A stretch of DNA of 64,000 bases from Streptomyces hyderabadensis (GCF_020404845.1 NZ_JAIOJZ010000026.1:1-64000), one strand, 5' to 3'; positions 26,059 through 36,560 are shown, counted from the stretch's first letter. Notes: generated by a model from the letters alone, not told the origin. Translations and numbers: made by a program.

Positions 26059-27831
26059 GTGAACGACGGATACGACGCGGGACACGGCGACGACCAGTAC
26101 GAACTCGTGGGCTACGACGAGTACGGCCGCCCGGTGTACCGCCAGGCCCAGGGACCGGGCCACGCCCAGCCCGGCCACCCGCAGCAGTACGACCCGTACG
26201 CGCAGCAGCAGGGGCAGCAGTACGGACAGCAGGCGCAGCAGTACGGGCAGCCGGGGCAGCAGTACGGGCAGCAGGAGTACACCCAGCAGGAGTACGGGCA
26301 GCAGGGCTACGGCTACGACCCGTACGCCACCGGCAGCGGGCAGCCCGTCCAGCAGCCCTACGACCCCTACGGCACCCAGGGCGGCTACGACACCGGGCAG
26401 CAGCCGGCGCAGCCGGCGTACGACCCCTACGGCCGGGCCGCGACCAGCGGTCCGCAGCCCCGGGTCGCCGAGCAGACCGCGCACATCCCGCAGCAGGCGG
26501 GCCCGCCCGAGGAGCGGGAGCGCACCGACCCCGCCGAGGCCGCCGGACCCGGCGGGGACTACCGGACCGAGCAGTTCGCCTTCGTCGAGGAGCCGACCGG
26601 CGACTCCGAGGACGTCATCGACTGGATGAAGTTCACGGAGAACCGCACCGAACGCCGCGAGGAGGCCCGGCGGCGCGCCCGCACACGTGTCGTCGCCCTG
26701 GTCGTCGTCCTGGCGCTGGTCGCGGTCGGCGGCGTCTGCTACCTCTGGTACGCCGGGAAGCTGCCCGGCCTGTCCTCCTCCGACGACAAGAGCGGCGGTA
26801 CGACGGCGGCGGGCGCCCAGAAGCGCGACGTGATCGCCGTCCACCTGCACGACACCAAGGGCGGCGGCACCTCCACGGCGCTGCTGGTGAACAACACCAC
26901 CACCAAGCAGGGCACCGCCGTGCTGGTGCCCAACGCGCTCGCGCTGACCGGCGACGACGGCAGCACCACCACGCTCGCCAAGTCCGTCGACGACGCGGGC
27001 CCCGACGCCACCCGCACCGCCCTGGACTCCGCCCTCGGCACTGAGATCGAGGGCACCTGGCGGCTGGACACGCCCTACCTCCAGATCCTCGTCGACCTGG
27101 TCGGCAACATCGACGTCGACACCGACGCCGACGTGCCCGACCCGGAGTCCAAGGACAAGGGCGCCGCCCCCCTCGTGCACAAGGGCGAGAGCCAGACCCT
27201 CAGCGGCAAGATGGCCGTCGCCTACGCCACCTACCGCGGCAAGGGCGAGGACGCCAACGCCCCGCTGCAGCGGTTCGGGCAGGTCATGCAGGGCGTGCTG
27301 CGCAAGCTGTCCTCCGACCCGCAGGGCGCGACGACCACCGTCCAGACCCTCGGGCTGATCCTCGACCCGCCGCTGACCGAGAAGGACCTCGGCACCTTCC
27401 TCGCCGGGCTCTCCGACCGCGCCAAGGGCGGCGACTTCAAGACCGCGCTGCTGCCCGTCCAGGACGACGGCGGGCTGAGCGCCGAGGCCAGTGACAGCGT
27501 CGTCAAGGACGTCCTCGGCGGCACCGCCAAGAGCCCCGACAAGGACGCGGCCGTCAGCGTCTGGGTCCGCAACGCCACCGGCGTCGAGGACCGCGCCGGC
27601 AAGGCCCGCGTCGTCCTCCTCAACGGCGGCTTCACCTTCGTGTCCGGCGGCACCGCCTCCGGCACCGAGGCCGCGTCGAAGGTCGTCTACGCCGAGGCCG
27701 CCGACAAGGAGAACGCCGTCCAGGTCGCCAAGACCCTGGGCCTGTCCACCGACGCCGTCTCCCAGGGGAAGGTCTCCGCGAACGCGCGGGTGTCGGTCGT
27801 GCTCGGCCAGGACTACAAGCCGGCGTCGTAG
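26059..27831 (+). CDS. LytR-CpsA-Psr (LCP) family protein with LytR_C domain
   Basis: 590 residues; GTG preceded by GAGAGGGG. LCP proteins attach anionic wall polymers from undecaprenyl carriers to peptidoglycan. Layout: a ~120-residue cytosolic Gln/Tyr/Gly-rich tract with repeated QQYGQ and YDPYG units; a membrane helix at about 209-233 (VVALVVVLALVAVGGVCYLWYA); an LCP-like domain (~255-450; VIAVHLHD, YLQILVDLVGNIDV, LSGKMAVAYATYRGKGEDANAPLQRFGQVM), and a C-terminal LytR_C domain (~485-585; VWVRNATGVEDRAGKARVVLLNGGFTF). The usual Arg/Asp constellation is partly diverged. By position it corresponds to the S. coelicolor spore-wall LCP phosphotransferase PdtA (recalled, not checked), fitting the glycerophosphotransferase genes at 9-18 kb. 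Confidence 0.87.
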   Translation: MNDGYDAGHGDDQYELVGYDEYGRPVYRQAQGPGHAQPGHPQQYDPYAQQQGQQYGQQAQQYGQPGQQYGQQEYTQQEYGQQGYGYDPYATGSGQPVQQPYDPYGTQGGYDTGQQPAQPAYDPYGRAATSGPQPRVAEQTAHIPQQAGPPEERERTDPAEAAGPGGDYRTEQFAFVEEPTGDSEDVIDWMKFTENRTERREEARRRARTRVVALVVVLALVAVGGVCYLWYAGKLPGLSSSDDKSGGTTAAGAQKRDVIAVHLHDTKGGGTSTALLVNNTTTKQGTAVLVPNALALTGDDGSTTTLAKSVDDAGPDATRTALDSALGTEIEGTWRLDTPYLQILVDLVGNIDVDTDADVPDPESKDKGAAPLVHKGESQTLSGKMAVAYATYRGKGEDANAPLQRFGQVMQGVLRKLSSDPQGATTTVQTLGLILDPPLTEKDLGTFLAGLSDRAKGGDFKTALLPVQDDGGLSAEASDSVVKDVLGGTAKSPDKDAAVSVWVRNATGVEDRAGKARVVLLNGGFTFVSGGTASGTEAASKVVYAEAADKENAVQVAKTLGLSTDAVSQGKVSANARVSVVLGQDYKPAS

Positions 27832-27922
27832 GGGCCGCGGGGGCGGACGTTTTTCACATGGGCCCGTGTCGGCGGTCGTGAGACCCTTGAGGTCAACCGA
27901 CCGCCGACCCGAAAGCCAGGCA

Positions 27923-28369
27923 GTGACCGCGACCGACCGCTCCATCGAACTCATCAACGCCGCCGCCCAGGCGGCGGCCGACAAGCTCGCGCACGACATC
28001 ATCGCCTACGACGTCAGCGACGTGCTGTCGATCACGGACGCCTTCCTGCTGGCCTCCGCGCCCAACGACCGCCAGGTCAAGTCGATCGTCGACGAGATCG
28101 AGGAGCGGCTGAACAAGGAGCTGGGCGCCAAGCCGGTGCGCCGCGAGGGCGACCGCGAGGCCCGCTGGGTCCTGCTCGACTACGTCGACATCGTCGTCCA
28201 CGTCCAGCACAGCGAGGAGCGCGTCTTCTACGCGCTGGAGCGCCTGTGGAAGGACTGCCCCGAGCTGGAGCTGCCCGCCGACGCCAAGGAGACCCGCGGC
28301 AAGGCGGAGGAGCACGCCCGGCTCCAGGCCGCCGAGGAGGCGACCCGGACCGACGAGGACTGGCGGTGA
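27923..28369 (+). CDS. rsfS: Ribosome silencing factor
   Basis: 148 residues. RsfS binds L14 on the 50S subunit and blocks subunit joining during starvation. Signatures: AAADKLAHDIIAYDVSDVLSITDAFLLAS, NDRQVKSIVDEIEERL, REGDREARWVLLDYVDIVVHVQ and RVFYALERLWKDCP. The GTG start at 27923 gives the family length. It overlaps the next gene by 4 nt (GTGA), so they are translationally coupled. Order nadD-(LCP)-rsfS-phosphatase is conserved in actinobacteria. Confidence 0.96.
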   Translation: MTATDRSIELINAAAQAAADKLAHDIIAYDVSDVLSITDAFLLASAPNDRQVKSIVDEIEERLNKELGAKPVRREGDREARWVLLDYVDIVVHVQHSEERVFYALERLWKDCPELELPADAKETRGKAEEHARLQAAEEATRTDEDWR

Positions 28370-29037
28370 GCGCCACCGGCGAGGTGACGGCGGGCAGGCC
28401 GGGCCGCGGCCGCCGGGTCATCCTGTGGCGGCACGGCCAGACCGCGTGGAACGTGGAGCGCCGCTTCCAGGGCAGCACGGACGTCGAGCTGACCGAGACC
28501 GGCGTCGCCCAGGCCCGCCGTGCGGCCGGGCTGCTCGTGCACCTGCGGCCCGACGCGATCGTCGCCTCCGACCTCGCGCGCGCCGCGAACACGGCCGCCG
28601 AGCTGTCCGTGCTCACCGGTCTCGAGGTGACCCTGGAGGAGGGCCTGCGGGAGACCTACGCGGGTGTCTGGCAGGGCCTGACCCACGAGGAGATCATCGC
28701 CCGGCACGGCGACGAGTACGCGGCCTGGAAGCGCGGCGAGCCCGTGCGCCGCGGCGGCGGCGAGCTGGAGACCGAGGTGGCCGACCGCGCCGCCCCCGTG
28801 GTGCTCCGGCACGCCGAGAAGCTTCCCGAGGACGGCACCCTCGTCGTGGTCAGCCACGGCGGCACGATCCGCACCACCATCGGCCGCCTGCTGGGCCTGG
28901 AGCCGCACAGCTGGGAGAGCCTCGGCGGCCTGACCAACTGCTGCTGGTCGGTCCTGGGCGAGGGCGCCCGCGGCTGGCGCCTGCTGGAGCACAACGCCGG
29001 CACCCTGCCGGAACCGGTGCTCGGCGACGACGTCTGA
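28366..29037 (+). CDS. Histidine phosphatase family protein (GpgP-like)
   Basis: 223 residues; GTG start overlaps the rsfS stop (GTGA). Histidine-phosphatase (phosphoglycerate-mutase fold) signatures: LWRHGQTAWN with the phosphorylated His, SDLARAANTA, the acid-base region EGLRETYAGVWQGL, and the second His in VVVSHGGTIR. In mycobacteria the gene next to nadD-rsfS encodes glucosyl-3-phosphoglycerate phosphatase (GpgP, Rv2419c), so that activity is a better guess than glycolytic mutase; the sequence alone does not settle it. Confidence 0.9.
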   Translation: MSATGEVTAGRPGRGRRVILWRHGQTAWNVERRFQGSTDVELTETGVAQARRAAGLLVHLRPDAIVASDLARAANTAAELSVLTGLEVTLEEGLRETYAGVWQGLTHEEIIARHGDEYAAWKRGEPVRRGGGELETEVADRAAPVVLRHAEKLPEDGTLVVVSHGGTIRTTIGRLLGLEPHSWESLGGLTNCCWSVLGEGARGWRLLEHNAGTLPEPVLGDDV

Positions 29038-29045
29038 CCGACGAT

Positions 29046-29075
29046 TTCACTTTCCGGCAGGTCGCAGGCTAAAGT
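29046..29075 (+). promoter_or_regulatory. Promoter candidate for the first tRNA-Ala gene
   Basis: TTCACT (29046-29051), 18-nt spacer, TAAAGT (29070-29075), ending 70 nt before the tRNA. Confidence 0.45.
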
Positions 29076-29145
29076 TCTTCTTGTTCGCCCCGCCGAGCGG
29101 AGCGGACGAGAAGAAGGACCATGCGGCCCGGGTCGCGTGGCACCA

Positions 29146-29218
29146 GGGGCTATAGCTCAGTTGGTAGAGCGCCTGCATGGCATGCAGGAGGTCAGGAGTT
29201 CAATTCTCCTTAGCTCCA
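29146..29218 (+). tRNA. tRNA-Ala (anticodon GGC), copy 1
   Basis: 73-nt cloverleaf: acceptor GGGGCTA/TAGCTCC, D stem GCTC/GAGC, anticodon stem CCTGC/GCAGG with loop ATGGCAT (anticodon GGC), T stem AGGAG/CTCCT with loop TTCAATT. No encoded CCA. It decodes GCC, the main Ala codon here. It is identical to the copy at 29956-30028. Confidence 0.98.
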
Positions 29219-29232
29219 CAGCCCACGGACGA

Positions 29233-29262
29233 ATCCCGTCCCCTTCGGGGGGCGGGATTTTT
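29233..29262 (+). terminator. Rho-independent terminator with UUCG tetraloop after tRNA-Ala copy 1
   Basis: 11-bp stem 29233-29243 / 29248-29258 with one G-U pair, closed by a TTCG tetraloop (29244-29247) and followed by four Ts: the most canonical intrinsic terminator in the window. Confidence 0.9.
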
Positions 29263-29419
29263 CGTCTGCGTCCGCTTGAGCAACCCGCGTCCCACAGGCG
29301 TATACGTCGGTGGAACTCCGTGTCCGGAACGGTACTGAGGCGTCGCTGACCGGGTCGGCCCGGCCGTGGCAGAATCAAACGGCCGGAAGGGGACCGCGGC
29401 CCGACGGGAGGGAGTGGTG

Positions 29420-29593
29420 ATGCCTGGGAGCATCCTCGAGGAGGTCGGTCACCTCCTCGGCGGAGCGGTGGCACGGAACACGGTCACCCGCCTCAGCTGC
29501 CCTTCCTGCGGTTCCGGTCATGTGGCCCAAGTCCTCGGCGACAACGGCGGAATCTCTTACGTGTGCACGGCCTGCGGCCACAGCTGGAGCTGA
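29420..29593 (+). CDS. Small zinc-ribbon protein (57 aa)
   Basis: 57 residues beginning MPGSILEEVGHLLGG. Two CxxC knuckles, CPSC and CTAC, 21 residues apart, form a likely zinc ribbon (LSCPSCGSGHVAQV, GGISYVCTACGHSW), similar in style to transcription-factor or ribosomal zinc ribbons. A GGGAGGGAG site precedes the ATG. It is followed after 3 nt by another Cys-rich small protein; the pair lies between identical tRNA-Ala genes. Function unknown. Confidence 0.82.
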   Translation: MPGSILEEVGHLLGGAVARNTVTRLSCPSCGSGHVAQVLGDNGGISYVCTACGHSWS

Positions 29594-29596
29594 TCG

Positions 29597-29830
29597 ATGG
29601 GTGCACACAGGCGGAAGTGCGACTGGTGCGGCAGCGGCACGCCCATCGTGCGCGACATGGAGCCGGTCAACCCGGACTACCAGTACTGGTGCGAGGAATG
29701 CGCGCGGGCGCTGATCATAAAAGGCGACCCCATCGAGACGTACCGCGAACTCGAGGGCGAGCCGATCTACGGCCGGCTGCTGGAGGAGCACTGCACGCTC
29801 AAACGCTTCTACTCGTTCGTGACGGCCTGA
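29597..29830 (+). CDS. Small cysteine-knuckle protein (77 aa)
   Basis: 77 residues with CDWCGSGTP and WCEECARAL, two CxxC pairs 21 residues apart, suggesting one zinc site; the C-terminal part (EPIYGRLLEEHCTLKRFYSFVTA) is helical. It starts 3 nt after the zinc-ribbon gene and is surely co-transcribed and probably functionally linked (inference). No family name can be assigned from sequence alone. Confidence 0.82.
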   Translation: MGAHRRKCDWCGSGTPIVRDMEPVNPDYQYWCEECARALIIKGDPIETYRELEGEPIYGRLLEEHCTLKRFYSFVTA

Positions 29831-29955
29831 CGCGGTCAGCGGGTGACGGTCCCACAAGAGGGCAAAACGGGCAAAGCGGAAACGATTTGGTGTTGTGCCC
29901 GGTGGACCGTGTAATGTTGGCGTCGCCGCCGGGGAAACCGGGCGGAGCGAAGCAA

Positions 29956-30028
29956 GGGGCTATAGCTCAGTTGGTAGAGCGCCTGCATGGCATGCAGGAG
30001 GTCAGGAGTTCAATTCTCCTTAGCTCCA
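29956..30028 (+). tRNA. tRNA-Ala (anticodon GGC), copy 2
   Basis: Identical 73-nt sequence to the copy at 29146-29218, 810 bp downstream on the same strand, with unrelated flanks. A TAATGT box (29912-29917) upstream may be its own -10. Confidence 0.98.
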
Positions 30029-30036
30029 CAATTCAC

Positions 30037-30071
30037 CGAAACCCCCCGGATCTCCGATCCGGGGGGTTTCG
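30037..30071. terminator. Perfect 16-bp bidirectional terminator
   Basis: 30037-30052 and 30056-30071 are exact reverse complements with a 3-nt loop. With its A/T-flanked stem base it can end both the tRNA transcript and the convergent flavoprotein gene that stops at 30083. Confidence 0.85.
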
Positions 30072-30082
30072 CCGTTCATGGC

Positions 30083-31693
30083 TCAGCGGCCGAGCGCCCG
30101 GCGGCCGCGGCCCTGGGACAGCACCGGCAGGTTGCCGCGCGAGGACGGCGCCTGCCCGCGGGTGTCCTCCTCGATGCGCAGCGCCAGCGCCGGGCAGCGG
30201 CGCACCGCCCGCACCGCCTTGGCCTCCGCGAAGCGCGGCACCTCGGCCTGCGCGACGGTCGGGAAGCCGTCGGCGCCGAGCTGGAAGACCTCCGGGAGGA
30301 TGTCCGCGCACAGCCCGTGCCCCCGGCACAGCGTCCAGTCGACGTAGATCTTCTGGCGGCTGGGACCGTTCTCCTCCCCGCCGCCCGGGACGCCGGTCGG
30401 GGCCCTGCCGCCCTCGAAGAGCGGCAGGACGCCCGCCACCGGCCGGCCGCAGCCGTTGCCGAGGACATGGGCGGCCAGGTCGTCCGTGAACGCCGTGACG
30501 GTCGACTCCAGGAACATCGCCGAGCCGTCCGGGTGCGAGCACGCGCCGCGCCGCTTGACGTTCCGCGCGACCTGCTTGACCGCCTCCAGGGCGGCCGGGC
30601 CGCCGCCGTTGAGAATGTCCTCAAGGCCCCGCGCGGCGGCCGGCAGGCCCAGGTAGCAGGGCCCGCACTGGCCCGCGCTCTCCTCGGCCAGCCACTGCGC
30701 CACCCGCAGCGACTCGCCCAGCGGGCAGGTGTCCTGACTGATCGGCAGGATCGCGCCCGCGCCGAGCGAGCCGCCCACCTGCTGCAGCGAGTTGCGGGAG
30801 ACGATCGCCTCGTCGACGGTCGCCGCGTCGATCCACTTGCCGTGGTAGCCGCCGGTCAGCACGCCCTGCGGCACCGGTGGCGCGCCGGCCAGCTGGAGGA
30901 CGTAGCGCAGCGGCACGCCCGTCGGCACCTCGATCACCATCGGCCGGGCCACCGCGCCGGAGACGGTGAGCATCACGGTGCCCGGCTCGTCGTACAGGCC
31001 GGTGTTGCCGTAGCGCTCCGGGCCGATGCGGGCGGCGATGGCCAGCTGGGCGAAGGTCTCGGCGTTGGACAGCAGGGTCGGGGCGCCGCCGACGCCGCTT
31101 CTGGAGGCGCTCACCTTGCGGCCGGGCGGGATCGCCGGGCCGCCGTCGATGGAGCGGATCAGCGAGGCCGCCGCACCGGTGACCATGCGCACCGGGTTGC
31201 GCTGCACGCGCGCGCGGAGGGCGGACCGGCGGCCGTTGCTCAGGCCGCGTTCGGCGAGGGCGGCCTCCATGGAGCGCTGGGTGGACTCGCGGGTGACCCC
31301 GATCACGAGCGTGCGGGCACCCATGGCCTCGGCGCACAGCAGCGCGCCGTCCAGGATCAGGTGCGGGGCGCGGTTGATCAGCACCGTGTCCTTGCGGCAG
31401 GCGGGTTCGTCCTCGCTGCCGTTGACGACCACCACCGGCCGTACGCCGCGTTTGATCGCCGCCTCGGCGACCGAACGCAGCTTCTTGTGGAAGGGGAAGC
31501 CCGCGCCGCCGCGGCCCTTCAGGTTGATGCGTTCGGAGAGCTGCGCGAGCTGCTCCCCGCCCATCGGTTCGAGCGGACCGTGCACCTTGAGGTGCATCGG
31601 CAGATCCAGGCGCTCGACAAGGTCGAAACCCGACGTGAGCTGGGGAAGCCCGACCACGCGGACCTCTGGGACGTCGGGCAGGGCCTCGTTCAC
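30083..31693 (-). CDS. NuoF-like flavoprotein fused to a C-terminal ferredoxin domain
   Basis: 536 residues. Resembles the FMN/NADH-binding complex I subunit NuoF: FMN motifs GRGGAGFP (60-67) and NGSEDEPACRKD (91-102), an SLBB-like region, and an Fe-S segment. Key differences are visible: where NuoF has YxCGEETAL for NADH this protein has TGAAAS (172-177), and the N3-type cysteine set is ESAGQCGPC (C343, C346) plus GACSHPDG (C385), so the first of four Cys is Ala. The C-terminus is a 3-Cys ferredoxin domain (C456, C462, C500; CRGHGLC...CP), typical of [3Fe-4S] ferredoxins. The GTG at 31693 overlaps the upstream stop (GTGA) with GGAGG 7 nt before it; an ATG 27 nt earlier is less likely. Confidence 0.85.
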   Translation of the reverse strand: MNEALPDVPEVRVVGLPQLTSGFDLVERLDLPMHLKVHGPLEPMGGEQLAQLSERINLKGRGGAGFPFHKKLRSVAEAAIKRGVRPVVVVNGSEDEPACRKDTVLINRAPHLILDGALLCAEAMGARTLVIGVTRESTQRSMEAALAERGLSNGRRSALRARVQRNPVRMVTGAAASLIRSIDGGPAIPPGRKVSASRSGVGGAPTLLSNAETFAQLAIAARIGPERYGNTGLYDEPGTVMLTVSGAVARPMVIEVPTGVPLRYVLQLAGAPPVPQGVLTGGYHGKWIDAATVDEAIVSRNSLQQVGGSLGAGAILPISQDTCPLGESLRVAQWLAEESAGQCGPCYLGLPAAARGLEDILNGGGPAALEAVKQVARNVKRRGACSHPDGSAMFLESTVTAFTDDLAAHVLGNGCGRPVAGVLPLFEGGRAPTGVPGGGEENGPSRQKIYVDWTLCRGHGLCADILPEVFQLGADGFPTVAQAEVPRFAEAKAVRAVRRCPALALRIEEDTRGQAPSSRGNLPVLSQGRGRRALGR

Positions 31694-32940
31694 TTCAGGC
31701 CTCCGGAAGGCGTGTTCCAAGGTTCACCGGAACCCGGTGCGTCGAAGTCGTGGGACGACGGCACACCGGGGGTTGGTTCAGGGGCGGGACCGCTGTTGTA
31801 CGTGTCGCTGGGGTAGTACGTGTCGTAGACCGCGTTCGTCTCACGGGTGTCGTACACGTCACTCGAGCCGTAGCCCGAGGAGTACGGCGCGGAGTGGTCC
31901 TGTGCGTCCGCGGTGCCGTAGACGGGGATGGTGTGGCCGGTGTCGTTGAGCGGGTCGTAGGCCGACGGCGGCGCCTCACCGACCGGGGGCGGCGACGGTA
32001 CGGGCCAGCTGCCCGAGGTGCTGCCGCCGCCGTCCACGACCGGCATCGCCTCGGTGGGCCGCAGGTCCGGCGGCGGGGCGGACGTGCCCGGGTCGGCGGT
32101 CAGCGGCGGCCGGCGCCTGCCCGAGGGGCCGGAGACGGCGCGGTAGGCCGCCGCGAAGCCGCTCGCGGGCTCCGGGGGAGTGAGCCGCTCCGCGGACTCG
32201 TACAGCGGGGCGGACCGGGCGGTGCCGCGCGAGGGCGGCGCCCCGGCGCGTCCGTAGCCCGGCAGGGCCGCCGCGGTGTCCCGCTCGGGGCCCGCCGCCT
32301 GCTCCTCGCGGGCGGGCCGCTCCCCGGACCCGAGGAGACCGGCGATCCGGTCGGCGACCCTGCGCTTGACCGGACGGGGCGCCGCGCGCAGGGCCAGGGC
32401 CGCCATCACGCCGACCACGGAGAGGGCGTACAGGACCACGAAGACCGGCTTCGCCGCGCGACCCGCGTAGAGCCCGTGCAGCAGGGCCAGGCACCACGCC
32501 GGGTAGGCCAGCATGTGCATGGCCCGCCAGCGGGCCGCCACGGGAGCGGGGGAGGCGAAGCGGTTGCGCAGGGCTCCGGTGACCCCCACGAAGATCATGA
32601 GCATGCTGGCCAGGGTGCCGAAGCCGATGAGGACGGCCCGGCCGCCGAACGCCTCGTCCTCGGTGGCCAGGAGCCCGAACGGGAGGACCGCGGCGACCCA
32701 GGTGGTGTGGTCCAGGACCAGCTTGACCACGATGTGCACCAGCAGGAAGACGACCGAGGCGACCGCGGTGGTCCGGTGCACCGCCTGGGCCAGGATCCGC
32801 TGCCGGGTGTCGAGGACGATCCGGTCCTGGGCGAGCAGGCCCCAGATCACCGAGCAGCTGAGGAAGACGAGGGAGAGGACGCCGGCGCCGAAGTTCAGGA
32901 ACTGGGCGAAGGTGTCGTCCACCGTGCTGTCGTTCGTCAT
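31690..32940 (-). CDS. Ferric-reductase/cytochrome-b-like membrane protein
   Basis: 416 residues. About six transmembrane helices occupy residues 1-195. Two pairs of His with heme-ligand spacing lie in helices: H55/H69 and H142/H155, as in ferric reductase-like and bis-heme cytochrome b proteins. The C-terminal ~220 residues are a Pro/Ser/Tyr/Asp-rich disordered tail. The ATG at 32940 follows GGGGAGGT. It is coupled by a 4-nt GTGA overlap to the NuoF/ferredoxin-like gene, so the two probably form an electron-transfer pair passing electrons from a soluble donor through flavin and Fe-S to membrane heme (inference). The terminal acceptor is unknown. Confidence 0.82.
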   Translation of the reverse strand: MTNDSTVDDTFAQFLNFGAGVLSLVFLSCSVIWGLLAQDRIVLDTRQRILAQAVHRTTAVASVVFLLVHIVVKLVLDHTTWVAAVLPFGLLATEDEAFGGRAVLIGFGTLASMLMIFVGVTGALRNRFASPAPVAARWRAMHMLAYPAWCLALLHGLYAGRAAKPVFVVLYALSVVGVMAALALRAAPRPVKRRVADRIAGLLGSGERPAREEQAAGPERDTAAALPGYGRAGAPPSRGTARSAPLYESAERLTPPEPASGFAAAYRAVSGPSGRRRPPLTADPGTSAPPPDLRPTEAMPVVDGGGSTSGSWPVPSPPPVGEAPPSAYDPLNDTGHTIPVYGTADAQDHSAPYSSGYGSSDVYDTRETNAVYDTYYPSDTYNSGPAPEPTPGVPSSHDFDAPGSGEPWNTPSGGLK

Positions 32941-33278
32941 GACGACGGACCTCCCCACGTCAGGGACGTGAGGGGAGGCGGCGAGCCGGCGTGGCGGGGG
33001 TGGATCGGGGGAGGGTTCATGGGGGCGACTCCGAGCGGTTCGGGAAAGCGGTCCCGCTGCCGCACTCTAAGTGGCGCCATACCCGTGGGTAGGAGGTTTG
33101 AGTTATTGCGTTGTTATCAAATGACAGCGCGCTCGTGCTGGTGTCCCTTAGCGGTCGTTACGCGAAGTAACCTTTGACCTTGGTTCAGGAGCGGTCCCGG
33201 TTTCCGGATCCCGGGCCCCGGATTCCGGTCGTGCGGAGGTGGGCCGGGAGCCCGTCGCGGCCCGATCGGCGACTGCGG
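32941..33278. other. Non-coding region between the heme-protein operon and the leuS leader
   Basis: About 340 bases without a gene. It holds an AT-rich patch (about 33095-33125) unlike the surrounding DNA, a short palindrome GTTAC-N5-GTAAC at 33157-33171, and presumably the promoter of the minus-strand heme-protein operon. No consensus -10/-35 pair is clear. Confidence 0.5.
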
Positions 33279-33284
33279 TACCCT
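33279..33284 (+). promoter_or_regulatory. -10 element for the leuS leader transcript
   Basis: TACCCT ends 6 nt before the ATG of the leader peptide, so the transcript would start at or beside that ATG. Confidence 0.55.
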
Positions 33285-33290
33285 GACGCC

Positions 33291-33329
33291 ATGCGTGCCG
33301 TACGCCTTCTGCTTAGCGAGCCGCGCTGA
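33291..33329 (+). CDS. Leucine leader peptide of leuS (12 aa)
   Basis: MRAVRLLLSEPR followed by TGA. Three consecutive Leu codons, CTT CTG CTT, of which CTT is rare in Streptomyces, make translation sensitive to charged tRNA-Leu. It lies 150 nt before leuS and 48 nt before a T-tailed terminator hairpin, the layout of ribosome-mediated attenuation. Confidence 0.82.
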   Translation: MRAVRLLLSEPR

Positions 33330-33376
33330 TCAGTCCCGACCCCGGTCGTAGTCCGGTGGCCGGAATCGGCGCGGCG

Positions 33377-33401
33377 TCCCCTCCTGTGCGAGGGGATTTT
33401 T
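33377..33401 (+). terminator. leuS attenuator hairpin
   Basis: TCCCCTC / GAGGGGA (33377-33383, 33390-33396), 6-nt loop, followed by five Ts. It precedes leuS by 77 nt. Candidate competing hairpins lie just upstream (CCGG-TGG-CCGG and GACC-CCG-GTC); the exact antiterminator is not obvious to me. Confidence 0.8.
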
Positions 33402-33478
33402 CATTTCCCGGCAATCGCAGCCGCTGGTCTTGAATGTCGCAGCCGCTGGCAGAGACGATCGATGGAGCTTTGAGGATC

Positions 33479-36373
<2,895 letters not shown>

Positions 36374-36439
36374 CCGGTGACCGGGGCCGGGCGGGAGGCG
36401 CTTCGGGGCGTCCCCTAGGGGCCGGCCCCGGGTCCGGTA

Positions 36440-36480
36440 CGGGCAGGTTCGGGGTTCTTGCGGAACCCTGGGCCTGCCCG
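36440..36480 (+). terminator. Hairpin downstream of leuS
   Basis: Outer stem CGGGCAGG / CCTGCCCG (36440-36447, 36473-36480) and inner GGGTTC / GAACCC (36452-36457, 36463-36468). Likely terminator for leuS. Confidence 0.65.
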
Positions 36481-36560
36481 CTGCGTTTACCGTGGAAGAG
36501 CGGCGCGACCAGCGCCGTGGACCGCCGGTGCGCGGACCGGACGTCCGAAGGAGGAGCCTC

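Noticed and set aside
28366..29037. Glycolytic phosphoglycerate mutase
   Set aside because: The fold matches, but gene context next to nadD-rsfS and the short length favour a GpgP-like phosphatase; no mutase symbol is assigned.
29146..30028. tRNA-Ala as an attachment site of an integrated element
   Set aside because: No integrase, excisionase or plasmid genes lie nearby; only two small zinc-type proteins are enclosed, and both tRNAs are complete with separate terminators.
33279..33478. T-box riboswitch upstream of leuS
   Set aside because: I see no T-box consensus or specifier stem; the leader peptide with a Leu run and a terminator explains the region better.
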